DNA of 64,000 nucleotides from Fictibacillus phosphorivorans (GTDB lineage Bacteria > Bacillota > Bacilli > Bacillales > Fictibacillaceae), in the NCBI RefSeq assembly GCF_001629705.1, contig NZ_CP015378.1, forward strand, positions 3,348,001 to 3,412,000. Direction: 5' to 3'. Shown here one piece after another: positions 30,197 to 38,179 of this stretch; the stretch's first letter is position 1, and every line of letters starts with the position of its first letter. The translations under genes and the position numbers were made by a program. Under the pieces are notes generated by a model. The model saw only the letters and a list, made by a program, of their open reading frames with translations. It made no database searches and had not been told where the DNA came from.

Positions 30197-31666
30197 TTAA
30201 CTTACTAATCTTTTCGTTTCTTCAAACTCTTCCTGGATACTTGCACTTGGTTCTTTTGTCATCAAGCTAACGACTACGATGGTTAGTGTACATGCGATGA
30301 ATCCAGGAATGATCTCATATACATCAGCCATAGCCGGAATGAGTTCCCAAATGATAACAGTAACAGCTCCTACAACAATACCCGCAAAAGCAGACCATTT
30401 TGTCATGCGTTTCCAATAAAGACTCAGCAGTACTACCGGCCCGAACGCTGCACCAAATCCTGCCCAAGCATAACCTACAAGATTCAGGATCGTTTCACTC
30501 GGATTAAGAGCCATCACAAATGCAATAACAGCTACAGCTAAAACAGCTAAACGCCCTACTAACACGAGTTCCTTGTCAGATGCAGAACGTTTTACGAATG
30601 CTTTGTAAAAGTCTTCTGTTAAAGCACTAGATGTTACGAGCAACTGAGATGAGATCGTACTCATAACTGCCGCTAAGATAGCAGCAAGCAAGAAGCCCGT
30701 AATAATTGGATGAAACAATACTTCAGATAATAAGATAAATACCGTTTCAGCTTTTGCTTCCCCTAGCGGAGTACCTGCTTGGTTGAAGTAAGCAATCCCA
30801 ACAAGACCTGTGAACATTGCTCCAACAATTGAGAAGACCATCCAGCCCATTCCAATTCGTCTTGCGCTCTTCATCTCTTTTACAGACGAGATCGCCATAA
30901 AACGGACGATAATATGCGGCTGGCCGAAGTATCCTAATCCCCATGCTAATAAGGAGATGATACCGATCAAGCTTGTCCCCGTAAAGGCATCAAGCAGTGT
31001 AGGACTGATGCTTTCGATCTCGTTAAACGAAGCATCCCATCCACCAACTTTTAGAATGGCAACGAATGGTACAAGGATCAACGCTACAAACATGATCGCA
31101 CCTTGTACGAAATCTGTATAGCTTACCGCTAAAAAACCGCCGAATAATGTATAAATAATAACTACTCCAGCTGTAAGCAAGATCCCCCACATATAATTCA
31201 GACCAAAGGCTGTCTCGAACAATTGTCCGCCCGCAACCATACCGGATGATGAGTAGAACGTAAAGAAAATCACAATAACTAACGCAGACGTTATACGAAG
31301 TATGCGAGAAGTATCTTTGAATCGGTTCTCAAAATAATCTGGAATCGTAATCGAGTTGTTCGCTACTTCCGTATACGTTCGTAAACGTGGTGCTACAAAA
31401 AGCCAGTTTAGATACGCTCCTGCACACAATCCAATCACGATCCATCCGGCACTTAAACCAGACACATACATGGCACCTGGAAGACCCATCAACAGCCATC
31501 CGCTCATATCTGATGCACCCGCACTTAGTGCAGTAACAGCTGGTCCAAGATTTCTTCCGCCAAGCATGTAATCGGTAAGGTTATCGGTCTTTCGGTACGC
31601 ATAAAGCCCGATCAGCACCATCCCGATCATGTAAACACTAATTGAAAAAATAACTCCATATTCCAT
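30197..31666 (-). CDS. putP: Sodium/proline symporter
   Basis: A 489-residue member of the SSS family with about 13 membrane helices, taking up proline with Na+. It has YMLGGRNLGPAVTALSAGASDMSGWLLMGLPGAMY (Na+-site region of PutP), the GWIVIGLCAGAYLNW segment and GYFGQPHIIVRFMA, typical of proline rather than pantothenate carriers. The frame is open to 31894, but the ATG at 31666 with CAGGAGG upstream matches homologues. A near-consensus cre site lies 31-44 bp upstream. It is monocistronic. Confidence 0.95.
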   Translation of the reverse strand: MEYGVIFSISVYMIGMVLIGLYAYRKTDNLTDYMLGGRNLGPAVTALSAGASDMSGWLLMGLPGAMYVSGLSAGWIVIGLCAGAYLNWLFVAPRLRTYTEVANNSITIPDYFENRFKDTSRILRITSALVIVIFFTFYSSSGMVAGGQLFETAFGLNYMWGILLTAGVVIIYTLFGGFLAVSYTDFVQGAIMFVALILVPFVAILKVGGWDASFNEIESISPTLLDAFTGTSLIGIISLLAWGLGYFGQPHIIVRFMAISSVKEMKSARRIGMGWMVFSIVGAMFTGLVGIAYFNQAGTPLGEAKAETVFILLSEVLFHPIITGFLLAAILAAVMSTISSQLLVTSSALTEDFYKAFVKRSASDKELVLVGRLAVLAVAVIAFVMALNPSETILNLVGYAWAGFGAAFGPVVLLSLYWKRMTKWSAFAGIVVGAVTVIIWELIPAMADVYEIIPGFIACTLTIVVVSLMTKEPSASIQEEFEETKRLVS

Positions 31667-31696
31667 ATTCAGTTTTCCTCCTGGCTTTTCTTGTTG

Positions 31697-31710
31697 TAAA
31701 AACGCTTTCA
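31697..31710 (-). promoter_or_regulatory. Candidate catabolite-responsive element upstream of putP
   Basis: Minus strand TGAAAGCGTTTTTA fits the cre consensus TGWNANCGNTNWCA at 13 of 14 positions (C to T at position 13). CcpA binding would repress proline uptake. This is inferred from the match alone. Confidence 0.45.
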
Positions 31711-31845
31711 ATATTTTCAAAATTAAAAAAAGGAACATTTTTATTATAAAGACATTTTTCGACAAAAGGAATAGATTTTTTTTGGAAAGACTTCTAGTAT
31801 TGGAGTTTGTAGCTGCCAAAACAAAGTGGCATGGCACATAATCGC

Positions 31846-31971
31846 TTATCAATCCAGAAGTTCTAGTGCTGAATCCATAAGTTTCTGCATTCAATCCAGA
31901 AGTTTTAGCTGTTTATCCACGAGTTTTGGCTGTTTATCCACGAGTATTGTCTGTTTATCCACGAGTCTGCA
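31846..31971. repeat. Tandem repeat, 21 bp period, six copies
   Basis: Units around AATCCAGAAGTTCTAGTGCT and TTTATCCACGAGTTTTGGCT recur every 21 bp from about 31846 to 31971. The last three units (at 31912, 31933, 31954) are nearly identical and the first three are more worn. It lies between the putP leader and the terminator of the 32098 gene. Confidence 0.9.
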
Positions 31972-32046
31972 ATCCTCGACAAATTTCGCTATGTTTCATT
32001 AGCTGCTAGCCTTCATTCACACTATCTCCCACTCCCTTCACACAAC

Positions 32047-32090
32047 AAAAAAACTGGTACCCATTCTTAAGACGATTGGGCGCCAGTTTT
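32047..32090 (-). terminator. Terminator of the 32098 gene
   Basis: AAAACTGG...CCCA / TGGG...CCAGTTTT stem-loop followed by a T-run on the minus strand. Confidence 0.8.
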
Positions 32091-32097
32091 AACTACT

Positions 32098-32688
32098 TTA
32101 TAATTTTTTTCGTCTTAAACGTTTGACCTTTACAAATTGATTCGTAAATAGATCCAGCTCTTCGTCTCGGTAGATGTAGAAGAAACGATGGTGATGACCA
32201 TCTTTCATTTCGGCCAGATCACACTTCATATAGTCATCGAGTTCCTGTCTTGTTAATTCAACGGTATACATCTTGCCATGACTCGGAATATCCAATTGGA
32301 TCTCTTCTAAAAAATGGAGTTCTTTAAATAAATAAATAGAAGTATCAAGGAGAAATTCACAGATTAAATCTTCTGTTCCAAAGTAGTGTTGAAAATGTTC
32401 GCGTGTAAACGCAATATGAGGTACGTTACGTTTGTAGGTAGAATAGTCACCATAGAAAACCAACTTTGCACGTTTGCTTTGAAGTTCGTAATGCTTAACA
32501 AGGCCATGACCTTTCATTTTTGACACAGCAGTTCGGAAACGGTAGGTGTCTCGAGCAGCCAATTGTTCGGCCTTATTTTGAGGATGAGATGCTTTCGGTG
32601 CATGCTGAGACTGACAGTTGTCTTCAACGAGGTGTCCAATTTTAAACGTGTTTTTCATAAATACGATCGAGAATGATTTCCTTCTCAT
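32098..32688 (-). CDS. Unknown protein
   Basis: A 196-residue basic, soluble protein that I cannot assign to a family. It begins MRRKSFSIVFMKNTFKIGH. A helical stretch KAEQLAARDTYRFRTAVSKMKGHGLVKHYEL could be a small winged-helix-like region, and the C-terminal part is rich in aromatic and acidic residues before a basic tail (KVKRLRRKKL). The frame is open to 32745, but the ATG at 32688 with TGGAGG upstream is preferred. It lies just downstream of the hprK-to-yvoF operon and has its own terminator. Confidence 0.65.
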   Translation of the reverse strand: MRRKSFSIVFMKNTFKIGHLVEDNCQSQHAPKASHPQNKAEQLAARDTYRFRTAVSKMKGHGLVKHYELQSKRAKLVFYGDYSTYKRNVPHIAFTREHFQHYFGTEDLICEFLLDTSIYLFKELHFLEEIQLDIPSHGKMYTVELTRQELDDYMKCDLAEMKDGHHHRFFYIYRDEELDLFTNQFVKVKRLRRKKL

Positions 32689-32777
32689 AGTATGCGCCTC
32701 CAGCTTTCGCTTTTTTGCCTGTTTTAAGTATACGACGAAAAACAAGAAAACCCAAGAGGGGAACTTACGACAAATTT

Positions 32778-33290
32778 CTAGCTTTCCATTTCCCTCTTAG
32801 ATCGTTCTTCTTTCGTGTAGATGACCTGCATCGGATTACCACCAACGAAAGATCCTTCTGGGACATTTTTGTGGACGAGCGTTCCAGCTGATACGATCGC
32901 ACCGTCACCGATCGTAACGCCTGGGAGGATCGTAGAATTCGCACCGATCATCACTTCATCGCCCACGATTACGTCACCCAAACGGTATTCTTTTATTAAA
33001 TATTCATGAGCTAATATCGTTGTATTATAGCCGATCACACAGTTCTTCCCTACTGATATGCGTTCCGGATACATGATGTCTGGCATGACCATCAACGCGA
33101 ATGCTGTTCCCTCACCGACCTTCATCTTCAAAAAGGTACGGTAGATCCAATTTTTCATCGGTAGAAATGGTGTGTATCTTGCCACTTGTATCGCGATAAA
33201 ATTCTTTACTACTTTCCAGAACGGAACGGTGTCATACACCTGGTACAACGAGTTTTTTCCTTTTACCGGATAACGCTCAGTATTTCGCAA
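32778..33290 (-). CDS. yvoF: Left-handed beta-helix acyltransferase (YvoF-like)
   Basis: A 170-residue hexapeptide-repeat acetyltransferase. Isoleucine-patch turns are visible from about residue 75 (ISVGKNCVIGYNTTILAHEY, VIVGDEVMIGANSTILPGVTIGDGAIVSAGTLV) and end in the GNPM loop typical of the maltose/galactoside acetyltransferase class. The substrate is unknown. The start is a TTG directly after the ppaX stop codon with GGAGAGA upstream. It holds the last place of the hprK-lgt-yvoD-ppaX-yvoF operon known from B. subtilis. Confidence 0.88.
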   Translation of the reverse strand: MRNTERYPVKGKNSLYQVYDTVPFWKVVKNFIAIQVARYTPFLPMKNWIYRTFLKMKVGEGTAFALMVMPDIMYPERISVGKNCVIGYNTTILAHEYLIKEYRLGDVIVGDEVMIGANSTILPGVTIGDGAIVSAGTLVHKNVPEGSFVGGNPMQVIYTKEERSKREMES

Positions 33291-33932
33291 TTATCTCTCT
33301 CCTAAAACATCCAGCAAATCCGTCATTTCATTCAGCATGAAGTCTGGATTAAACTGCTGCAAATAATCATTTCCGCGGATGGTCCATGCTACACCAGCCG
33401 TTTGTGTGCCAGCGTTCTGCCCTGCAAGAATATCGTACTTGCTGTCGCCCACCATGATTGCTTCTTCAGGTGTCGAACCTAGCAAAGCTAGCGCTTTTTG
33501 AACAGGCTCTGGGTCTGGCTTCGCGTTTTTCACGTCATCCAGCGTAACTACTGTTTGGAAAAAGCGATCAAGACCAACAAGGCGTAAGCCCATCTCGACT
33601 GTATTTCTCATTTTTGTAGTTACGATGCCCAGTTTGTAGCCCTTTTTATACAATTCTTCTACCGTTTCAAAAACTCCTTCAAACTCTGTAACCAATTCAT
33701 CATGATGTGAGATGTTATGTTCACGGTAGGTTTGAACCAATTCTGATACTTTTTCTTTATCGAACTGCTCCATCGTTTCAACGAGTGGCATTCCCATAAA
33801 CGGTAGAACACTCTCACGATTGTATTGCTCAGGGAAATGCTTATCTAGTGTGTAAAGGAAAGAAGCGATGATCAATTCGTTCGTATTGATTAATGTTCCA
33901 TCAAGATCAAATAGTATGGTGTTGCGTTTCAT
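33291..33932 (-). CDS. ppaX: Pyrophosphatase PpaX (HAD family)
   Basis: A 213-residue HAD-superfamily enzyme that hydrolyses the pyrophosphate released when HprK dephosphorylates P-Ser-HPr. Motif I is [14 protein letters not shown] with the nucleophile Asp, motif II is IVTTKM, and motif III/IV is [11 protein letters not shown] and [17 protein letters not shown]. It overlaps yvoD by 26 bp, and in the same operon hprK encodes the enzyme that makes its substrate. AAGGAACG precedes the ATG. Confidence 0.95.
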   Translation of the reverse strand: MKRNTILFDLDGTLINTNELIIASFLYTLDKHFPEQYNRESVLPFMGMPLVETMEQFDKEKVSELVQTYREHNISHHDELVTEFEGVFETVEELYKKGYKLGIVTTKMRNTVEMGLRLVGLDRFFQTVVTLDDVKNAKPDPEPVQKALALLGSTPEEAIMVGDSKYDILAGQNAGTQTAGVAWTIRGNDYLQQFNPDFMLNEMTDLLDVLGER

Positions 33933-34875
33933 GTTGTCGTTCCTTTCTTGTTAAACGATTTTTCCGTTCCATCTTGTTCCATACGTAAGCTACTAATACT
34001 GTAAGTACGATCGCTGTTACTACTCGAATGATCAACAGCGGCAGAACGGGAATTCCTAATGGTACAAAAACAAGTGTATCCTCTACTACAGCATGGCAGC
34101 TTACAAGGAAGGTAAAAGCTAGATACAGATCTTTCTTTGAAACGCCATCCTCTTTTGCAGCCTGCATCATCACACCTGCTCCATATGCAAGACCGATCGT
34201 AAGACCCGCTGCCATAGTCATGGACGTATTCTCTTTCATGCCTAGCAGTTTCATAGCTGGTGCCATCCAGTTCGAAAACTTGTTCAGCCAGCCTTTATCC
34301 TTCATAAATTGCATGATAATCATGAGTGGTATCACGATAAGTGCGAGTTGCAGAATGCCTAGTGAAGCTTTTTCAAGAGCGGTTAGCGTGATTTCTCCCC
34401 AGCCGTTCGGTGCAGCTTCAGGTTTTGGGATAAAACCGTATTGCGCTTTTTCTGCTCCACCATCCCATAAAAGATTGATCATAAAAGCAGAAAAGAGTGC
34501 TAAGCCGATCCGCACAATTAGAATGACCCACAATTTAATGCCCACACTCGCTGCAACACCAGACTCAATAAATAGGTTGTGCGAGAACGAAAGCATAACA
34601 GCTAGGATAAACACATCCTGCACCGTTAAAGAATCGAGGGTCAGAATGCCCCCGATTCCTGCATAAAGATTTAGAAAATTACCGAGAACGAGCGGAATAG
34701 CCGCTTCACCCGGAAGTCCGATCCATTTCATAGCTGGTGCTAAAACAGAGGTCAGCCAATCTAACACAGGGGTATGACTCAATAACGTGATGAGTAAAGT
34801 GACAGGAAAAATAATCTTTCCTAGCGTCCAAGTGGTTTTTAAGCCTGCAAGTGTGCCTTTTCTTAACGTTTCCAC
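33907..34875 (-). CDS. yvoD: Nucleoside-recognition (Gate) domain membrane protein YvoD
   Basis: A 322-residue integral membrane protein with about eight helices and two Gate-type domains, each with the nucleoside-recognition pattern ([43 protein letters not shown]). Related proteins include SpoIIIE-independent spore-maturation and transport components. The transported molecule is unknown. It lies between lgt (16 bp) and ppaX (overlap 26 bp). Confidence 0.88.
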   Translation of the reverse strand: METLRKGTLAGLKTTWTLGKIIFPVTLLITLLSHTPVLDWLTSVLAPAMKWIGLPGEAAIPLVLGNFLNLYAGIGGILTLDSLTVQDVFILAVMLSFSHNLFIESGVAASVGIKLWVILIVRIGLALFSAFMINLLWDGGAEKAQYGFIPKPEAAPNGWGEITLTALEKASLGILQLALIVIPLMIIMQFMKDKGWLNKFSNWMAPAMKLLGMKENTSMTMAAGLTIGLAYGAGVMMQAAKEDGVSKKDLYLAFTFLVSCHAVVEDTLVFVPLGIPVLPLLIIRVVTAIVLTVLVAYVWNKMERKNRLTRKERQHETQHHTI

Positions 34876-34891
34876 TCTTCATTCGCCTCCC

Positions 34892-35707
34892 TTAATTTTC
34901 TAGATATCGTTGTTTCGCCAATCCTGTTTTTCTTCTATAAATCCAGATGATCACAGCCGCTGCGATCCAGACTAAGCTCACTACTTGTGCGATTCGAAGT
35001 GAGGTTCCCCAAACGATCAAGCTATCCGTCCGAAGTCCTTCTACGAAGAAACGTCCGATCGAATACCAGATGATATAGGTTAAGAACAGTTCACCTCTAT
35101 GAAGGTTTACACGGCGTAAATAAAGCAAGACGATAACACCTATGAAGCTCCAAAGTGATTCATAGAGAAAGGTTGGATGGTAATACGTGCCGTCAATATA
35201 CATCTGATTGATGATAAAGTCTGGCAGCATGAGTGATTCCAAAAAGTTTCGCGTCACTTCCCCGCCATGAGCTTCTTGGTTCATGAAGTTACCCCAGCGT
35301 CCGATCGCCTGACCGAGCAAGATGCTAGGTGCTGCAATATCAACAAGTTTCCAGAACGAGATCTTTTTTACTCTTGAAAAAACGAGTGCCGTTAAGAAGG
35401 AACCGATCAATGCACCATGAATCGCGATCCCGCCTTCCCATACGGCAAGAATCTTTCCTGGATGGTCTTTATAAAAATCCCATTCAAACGCTACATAATA
35501 AAGCCTTGCACATAAAATGGCCACTGGCACTGCTATCATAACTACATCAACGAACGTATCCTTAGCAAGCCCACGTCTCTCTGATTCTCTTACAGCGAGC
35601 CAAAGACCAAGCATCGCACCAAACCCGATAATAAGTCCGTACCAATAGATCGTAAGCGGCCCTAACTCGAGTGCTACACGATTTAGAGGTTGAATCGTTT
35701 CTTCCAC
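34892..35707 (-). CDS. lgt: Prolipoprotein diacylglyceryl transferase
   Basis: A 271-residue membrane enzyme with seven helices that transfers diacylglycerol from phosphatidylglycerol to the lipobox Cys of prolipoproteins, the first step of lipoprotein maturation. The Lgt signature [18 protein letters not shown] lies near residue 130, with the essential HGALIG region ([14 protein letters not shown]) before it and [13 protein letters not shown] near the end. It follows hprK by 22 bp. The ribosome site is AAGGAAGTG. Confidence 0.97.
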   Translation of the reverse strand: MEETIQPLNRVALELGPLTIYWYGLIIGFGAMLGLWLAVRESERRGLAKDTFVDVVMIAVPVAILCARLYYVAFEWDFYKDHPGKILAVWEGGIAIHGALIGSFLTALVFSRVKKISFWKLVDIAAPSILLGQAIGRWGNFMNQEAHGGEVTRNFLESLMLPDFIINQMYIDGTYYHPTFLYESLWSFIGVIVLLYLRRVNLHRGELFLTYIIWYSIGRFFVEGLRTDSLIVWGTSLRIAQVVSLVWIAAAVIIWIYRRKTGLAKQRYLEN

Positions 35708-35729
35708 AGTCTACACTTCCTTCACATTC

Positions 35730-36665
35730 TTATAGGTCTTCTTCATCTCCAGCTTCAATCACATCAGTCAAACGGTCTGAGAATTGTTGTGCGGCATTCA
35801 TGCCCATTCTCTTCAAACGGAAGTTCATCGCTGCAACTTCAATAATGACCGCTAAGTTTCGTCCAGGACGAACAGGAATCGTTAAGATTGGTATTTCCGT
35901 ATCAATGATCTTTGTTGTCTCTTCTTCTAAGCCTAAGCGGTCATAGACTTTTTTAGAATCCCAAGCTTCCAGATTCATAACGATTGAGATTTTTTTATAG
36001 TTACGAATCGCTCCAGCGCCGAACAACGTCATCACGTTGATGATGCCAAGACCTCGAATCTCAAGAAGATGCTGTATGAGTTCAGGTGCGCTGCCGATAA
36101 GTGTATCTTCATCTTCCTGTCTTATTTCAACCGAATCATCCGCTACTAACCGATGCCCTCGTTTTACGAGTTCGAGTGCCGTTTCACTTTTTCCAACACC
36201 AGAGTTACCTGTGATCAAAACACCGATTCCATATATATCTACTAATACACCGTGTTTCGCTGTTGTCGGCGCTAAACGACTCTCTAAAAAGTTGGTGATA
36301 CGACTGGATAAACGCGTTGTCGTAACAGGTGAACGCATGATCGGCACACCGCTTTTATGAGAAGCTTTAAGAAGTTCTTTAGGCACTTCGATATCTCTAG
36401 AAACGATGATTCCCGGCGTCTCATCCGTACAAAGCGCTGTTAAACGCTCCATACGTGTTTCAGGATCGAGCTCTGAAATAAACGAAAGTTCCGTTTTCCC
36501 AAGAAGTTGTAGTCGCTCACCTGGATAAAAGGTAAAATAACCAGCCATCTCTAGACCTGGCCTGGAGATGTCGCTCGTTCGAATCGTGCGGTGAATCCCT
36601 TCTTCACCACTAACAAGCTCTAGATGAAATTTCTTTATGAGTTCATGAATATGTACCTTAGCCAT
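35730..36665 (-). CDS. hprK: HPr kinase/phosphorylase
   Basis: A 311-residue bifunctional enzyme that phosphorylates Ser46 of HPr and Crh when glycolytic intermediates and ATP are high, and removes the phosphate by phosphorolysis. The P-loop [19 protein letters not shown] lies near residue 145, the HprK signature [16 protein letters not shown] near 205 and the C-terminal [20 protein letters not shown] near 270. The frame opens at 36689, but the ATG at 36665 with GAGGAGG gives the usual length (310 in B. subtilis). It heads the lgt-yvoD-ppaX-yvoF operon. Confidence 0.97.
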   Translation of the reverse strand: MAKVHIHELIKKFHLELVSGEEGIHRTIRTSDISRPGLEMAGYFTFYPGERLQLLGKTELSFISELDPETRMERLTALCTDETPGIIVSRDIEVPKELLKASHKSGVPIMRSPVTTTRLSSRITNFLESRLAPTTAKHGVLVDIYGIGVLITGNSGVGKSETALELVKRGHRLVADDSVEIRQEDEDTLIGSAPELIQHLLEIRGLGIINVMTLFGAGAIRNYKKISIVMNLEAWDSKKVYDRLGLEEETTKIIDTEIPILTIPVRPGRNLAVIIEVAAMNFRLKRMGMNAAQQFSDRLTDVIEAGDEEDL

Positions 36666-36696
36666 TGGGTCCTCCTCGACATTTTTCAATGATTCT

Positions 36697-36726
36697 ATTG
36701 TATCACTTCAACCACCGTTTAACCAA
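36697..36726 (-). promoter_or_regulatory. Candidate promoter of hprK
   Basis: Minus strand TTGGTT (36721-36726), 18 bp spacer, TACAAT (36697-36702), about 30 bp before the hprK start. The -10 is good and the -35 weak. Confidence 0.5.
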
Positions 36727-36740
36727 AGAGTACTATGAGC

Positions 36741-37247
36741 TTATTTCTGCCGTTTCTCCCAACTGTAAACGTCTACAGGTATCGTATTGAACGTTGCTTC
36801 TTTTTGGAGGGTCATCCCTAATCGAGAGGCAACAGAAATAGACTTTCTATTATTTCGCTGAATCAAACAGATCAGACGCGTGATTCCTAGTTCCTGAACA
36901 GCGTAATTTTTAAAGTGAACTGCAGCCTCTGTTGCGTAGCCGCTTCCCCAATATTCCTTAGCCAGCCAATAGCCGATCTCGAATTCATTCTTTCCATCGA
37001 TTGTTTGCTGCACAATACCTGCGTGACCGATTGGAAGCATACTTTCCCTATGTTCAATAAGAAACAATCCTCTGCCCTCACGATATCCAGGGAGAAGCCA
37101 TTCATCAAAGCTTTTTCGAGCTTCTTCTTCTGAACGCGTTACACCTTTTCCAATAAATTGAACAACATCAGGATCTCTCCATAGTGAGGCAAAAAACGAA
37201 AAATCCTCAGTCGTATACGGTCGGAATTTCAATCTTTTCGTTTGCAA
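36741..37247 (-). CDS. GNAT-family acetyltransferase (RimJ/RimL-like)
   Basis: A 168-residue acetyltransferase of the RimJ/RimL type, which modify N-terminal or side-chain amines. It opens LQTKRLKFRPYTTEDFSFFASLWRDPDV, has EIGYWLAKEYWGSGYATEAAVHFKNYA as motif A, and ends ICLIQRNNRKSISVASRLGMTLQKEATF. The frame is open to 37298 through a terminator hairpin. The TTG at 37247 with AAAGGAG upstream is preferred. It follows that terminator, so it is either read through from the 37321 gene or has its own promoter. Confidence 0.85.
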   Translation of the reverse strand: MQTKRLKFRPYTTEDFSFFASLWRDPDVVQFIGKGVTRSEEEARKSFDEWLLPGYREGRGLFLIEHRESMLPIGHAGIVQQTIDGKNEFEIGYWLAKEYWGSGYATEAAVHFKNYAVQELGITRLICLIQRNNRKSISVASRLGMTLQKEATFNTIPVDVYSWEKRQK

Positions 37248-37265
37248 GATCTTCAGCTCCTTTCT

Positions 37266-37303
37266 AAAAAAAATGCCGTTTGATCGAATTCGAAGCAAAC
37301 GGC
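37266..37303 (-). terminator. Terminator of the zinc-ribbon/S4-like gene
   Basis: GCCGTTTG / CAAACGGC 8 bp stem, 13-nt loop, followed by ATTTTTTTT on the minus strand. Confidence 0.9.
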
Positions 37304-37320
37304 TGAACTGTGTATTGTTC

Positions 37321-37821
37321 TTATTTTACATCTATAAAAATTTTATCATGAACAGAGAGCTTTTGACTTGGTTTTGTTAAACAATCGTTTAACAGAATCT
37401 TGCCAGTCTTTATGTTTTGAGCGATTTCTGATCTACTCCATCCTTCAAGGTGATCGGCAAGTGTGCGATCAATCCGAAAACTTCCGTTGACCGATGTTAT
37501 CTTAATTTCGCATGAAGAATCCCCTCTCTTCAAGGAAGTAATCTTCTTACCTGGCTCTATCTCTACAAAAGATGTAGGTACGATTGATTGGGGATCCACA
37601 TGCTCTGTGAACGATTTATAGATGTTGAGCTTTTTGTTCCATGAATGATTTTTCGGACATTTGTAGATTGCAAACTGATAGATGTTTTTTCCGTTTGCGT
37701 TGTGTCTGCGTATGGTCGTATCTGTAAATATGGTAACTTTTCCGCACATTTTGCACTGTTTTTTTACCGTTTCTGCTCTCATTTGTTGATTGAGTGCTAA
37801 AGCATATTGTTGAATCTGCAT
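37321..37821 (-). CDS. Zinc-ribbon and S4-like domain protein, unknown function
   Basis: A 166-residue basic protein in two visible parts. Residues 20-65 contain CKMCGKV and YKCPKNHSWNKK, which supply three Cys and a His for a zinc ribbon. Residues 115-166 (RIDRTLADHLEGWSRSEIAQNIKTGKILLNDCLTKPSQKLSVHDKIFI, cited in part) read like an S4 RNA-binding domain. RNA binding is therefore likely but unproven. The ribosome site GAGGTGA lies partly inside a 9 bp inverted repeat (37823-37831 / 37846-37854). About 65 bp upstream lies a structured RNA ending in a strong terminator. Confidence 0.75.
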   Translation of the reverse strand: MQIQQYALALNQQMRAETVKKQCKMCGKVTIFTDTTIRRHNANGKNIYQFAIYKCPKNHSWNKKLNIYKSFTEHVDPQSIVPTSFVEIEPGKKITSLKRGDSSCEIKITSVNGSFRIDRTLADHLEGWSRSEIAQNIKTGKILLNDCLTKPSQKLSVHDKIFIDVK

Positions 37822-37822
37822 T

Positions 37823-37854
37823 TTTCTTCACCTCTAAAATAAATAGTGAAGAAA
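37823..37854 (-). promoter_or_regulatory. Inverted repeat covering the ribosome site of the zinc-ribbon gene
   Basis: TTTCTTCAC and GTGAAGAAA form a perfect 9 bp stem with a 14-nt loop. The Shine-Dalgarno GAGGTGA of the 37821 start lies at the edge of the stem and would be partly masked. Translational control is inferred. Confidence 0.5.
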
Positions 37855-37885
37855 TACAACTTCTATTTGATTTCTTGCAGAACGT

Positions 37886-38097
37886 AAAAAAAGCCCCCCT
37901 CATACAAGGAGAGCTTTGAACGCAATGTTACCTGAAATAACGGACTGCAGTTCGCTGTATTTCCTCTGTAATGGGTTGTAGACAGACTTCTCCCGAGGTC
38001 AGAAACACGATGTTTCTTAACGATTGAGAAGCGATCTAAATTGTTTTCCATTACAGGTTAAATGTTGGCATACAGGTCACTTGTAGTCCTTTCTTTC
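37886..38097 (-). ncRNA. Candidate structured RNA or regulatory leader with terminator
   Basis: On the minus strand, TTTAAA (38127-38132), a 17 bp spacer and GATAAT (38104-38109) suggest a start near 38097. The transcript can fold as an outer stem GTGACCTG/CAGGTAAC (38073-38080 with 37927-37934, one mismatch), a perfect 9 bp stem CTGTAATGG/CCATTACAG (38048-38056 with 37966-37974), an inner 7 bp stem (38026-38032 with 37986-37992) and a terminal hairpin GAAACA-TCG-TGTTTC (38002-38016). A side hairpin GAAATACAG-CGAA-CTG closes with TATTTC (37934-37963). A 12 bp terminator with seven T ends it (37886-37918). It matches no RNA family that I recognise. Confidence 0.6.
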
Positions 38098-38142
38098 AAA
38101 CAGATTATCTTTATTTTAACATTTTATTTAAAATATGGATAT

Positions 38143-38175
38143 AAAAAATACCTCCCGCTTTTGCAGGAGGTATTA
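38143..38175 (-). terminator. Terminator of inhA
   Basis: AATACCTCC / GGAGGTATT stem with short loop, followed by TTTTTTAT on the minus strand, a few bases after the inhA stop. Confidence 0.92.
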
Positions 38176-38179
38176 ATGA

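Noticed and set aside
37863..38051. 62-codon reading frame on the minus strand
   Set aside because: No ribosome site before its ATG, it runs through a terminator hairpin and T-run, and the DNA is better explained as a structured RNA.
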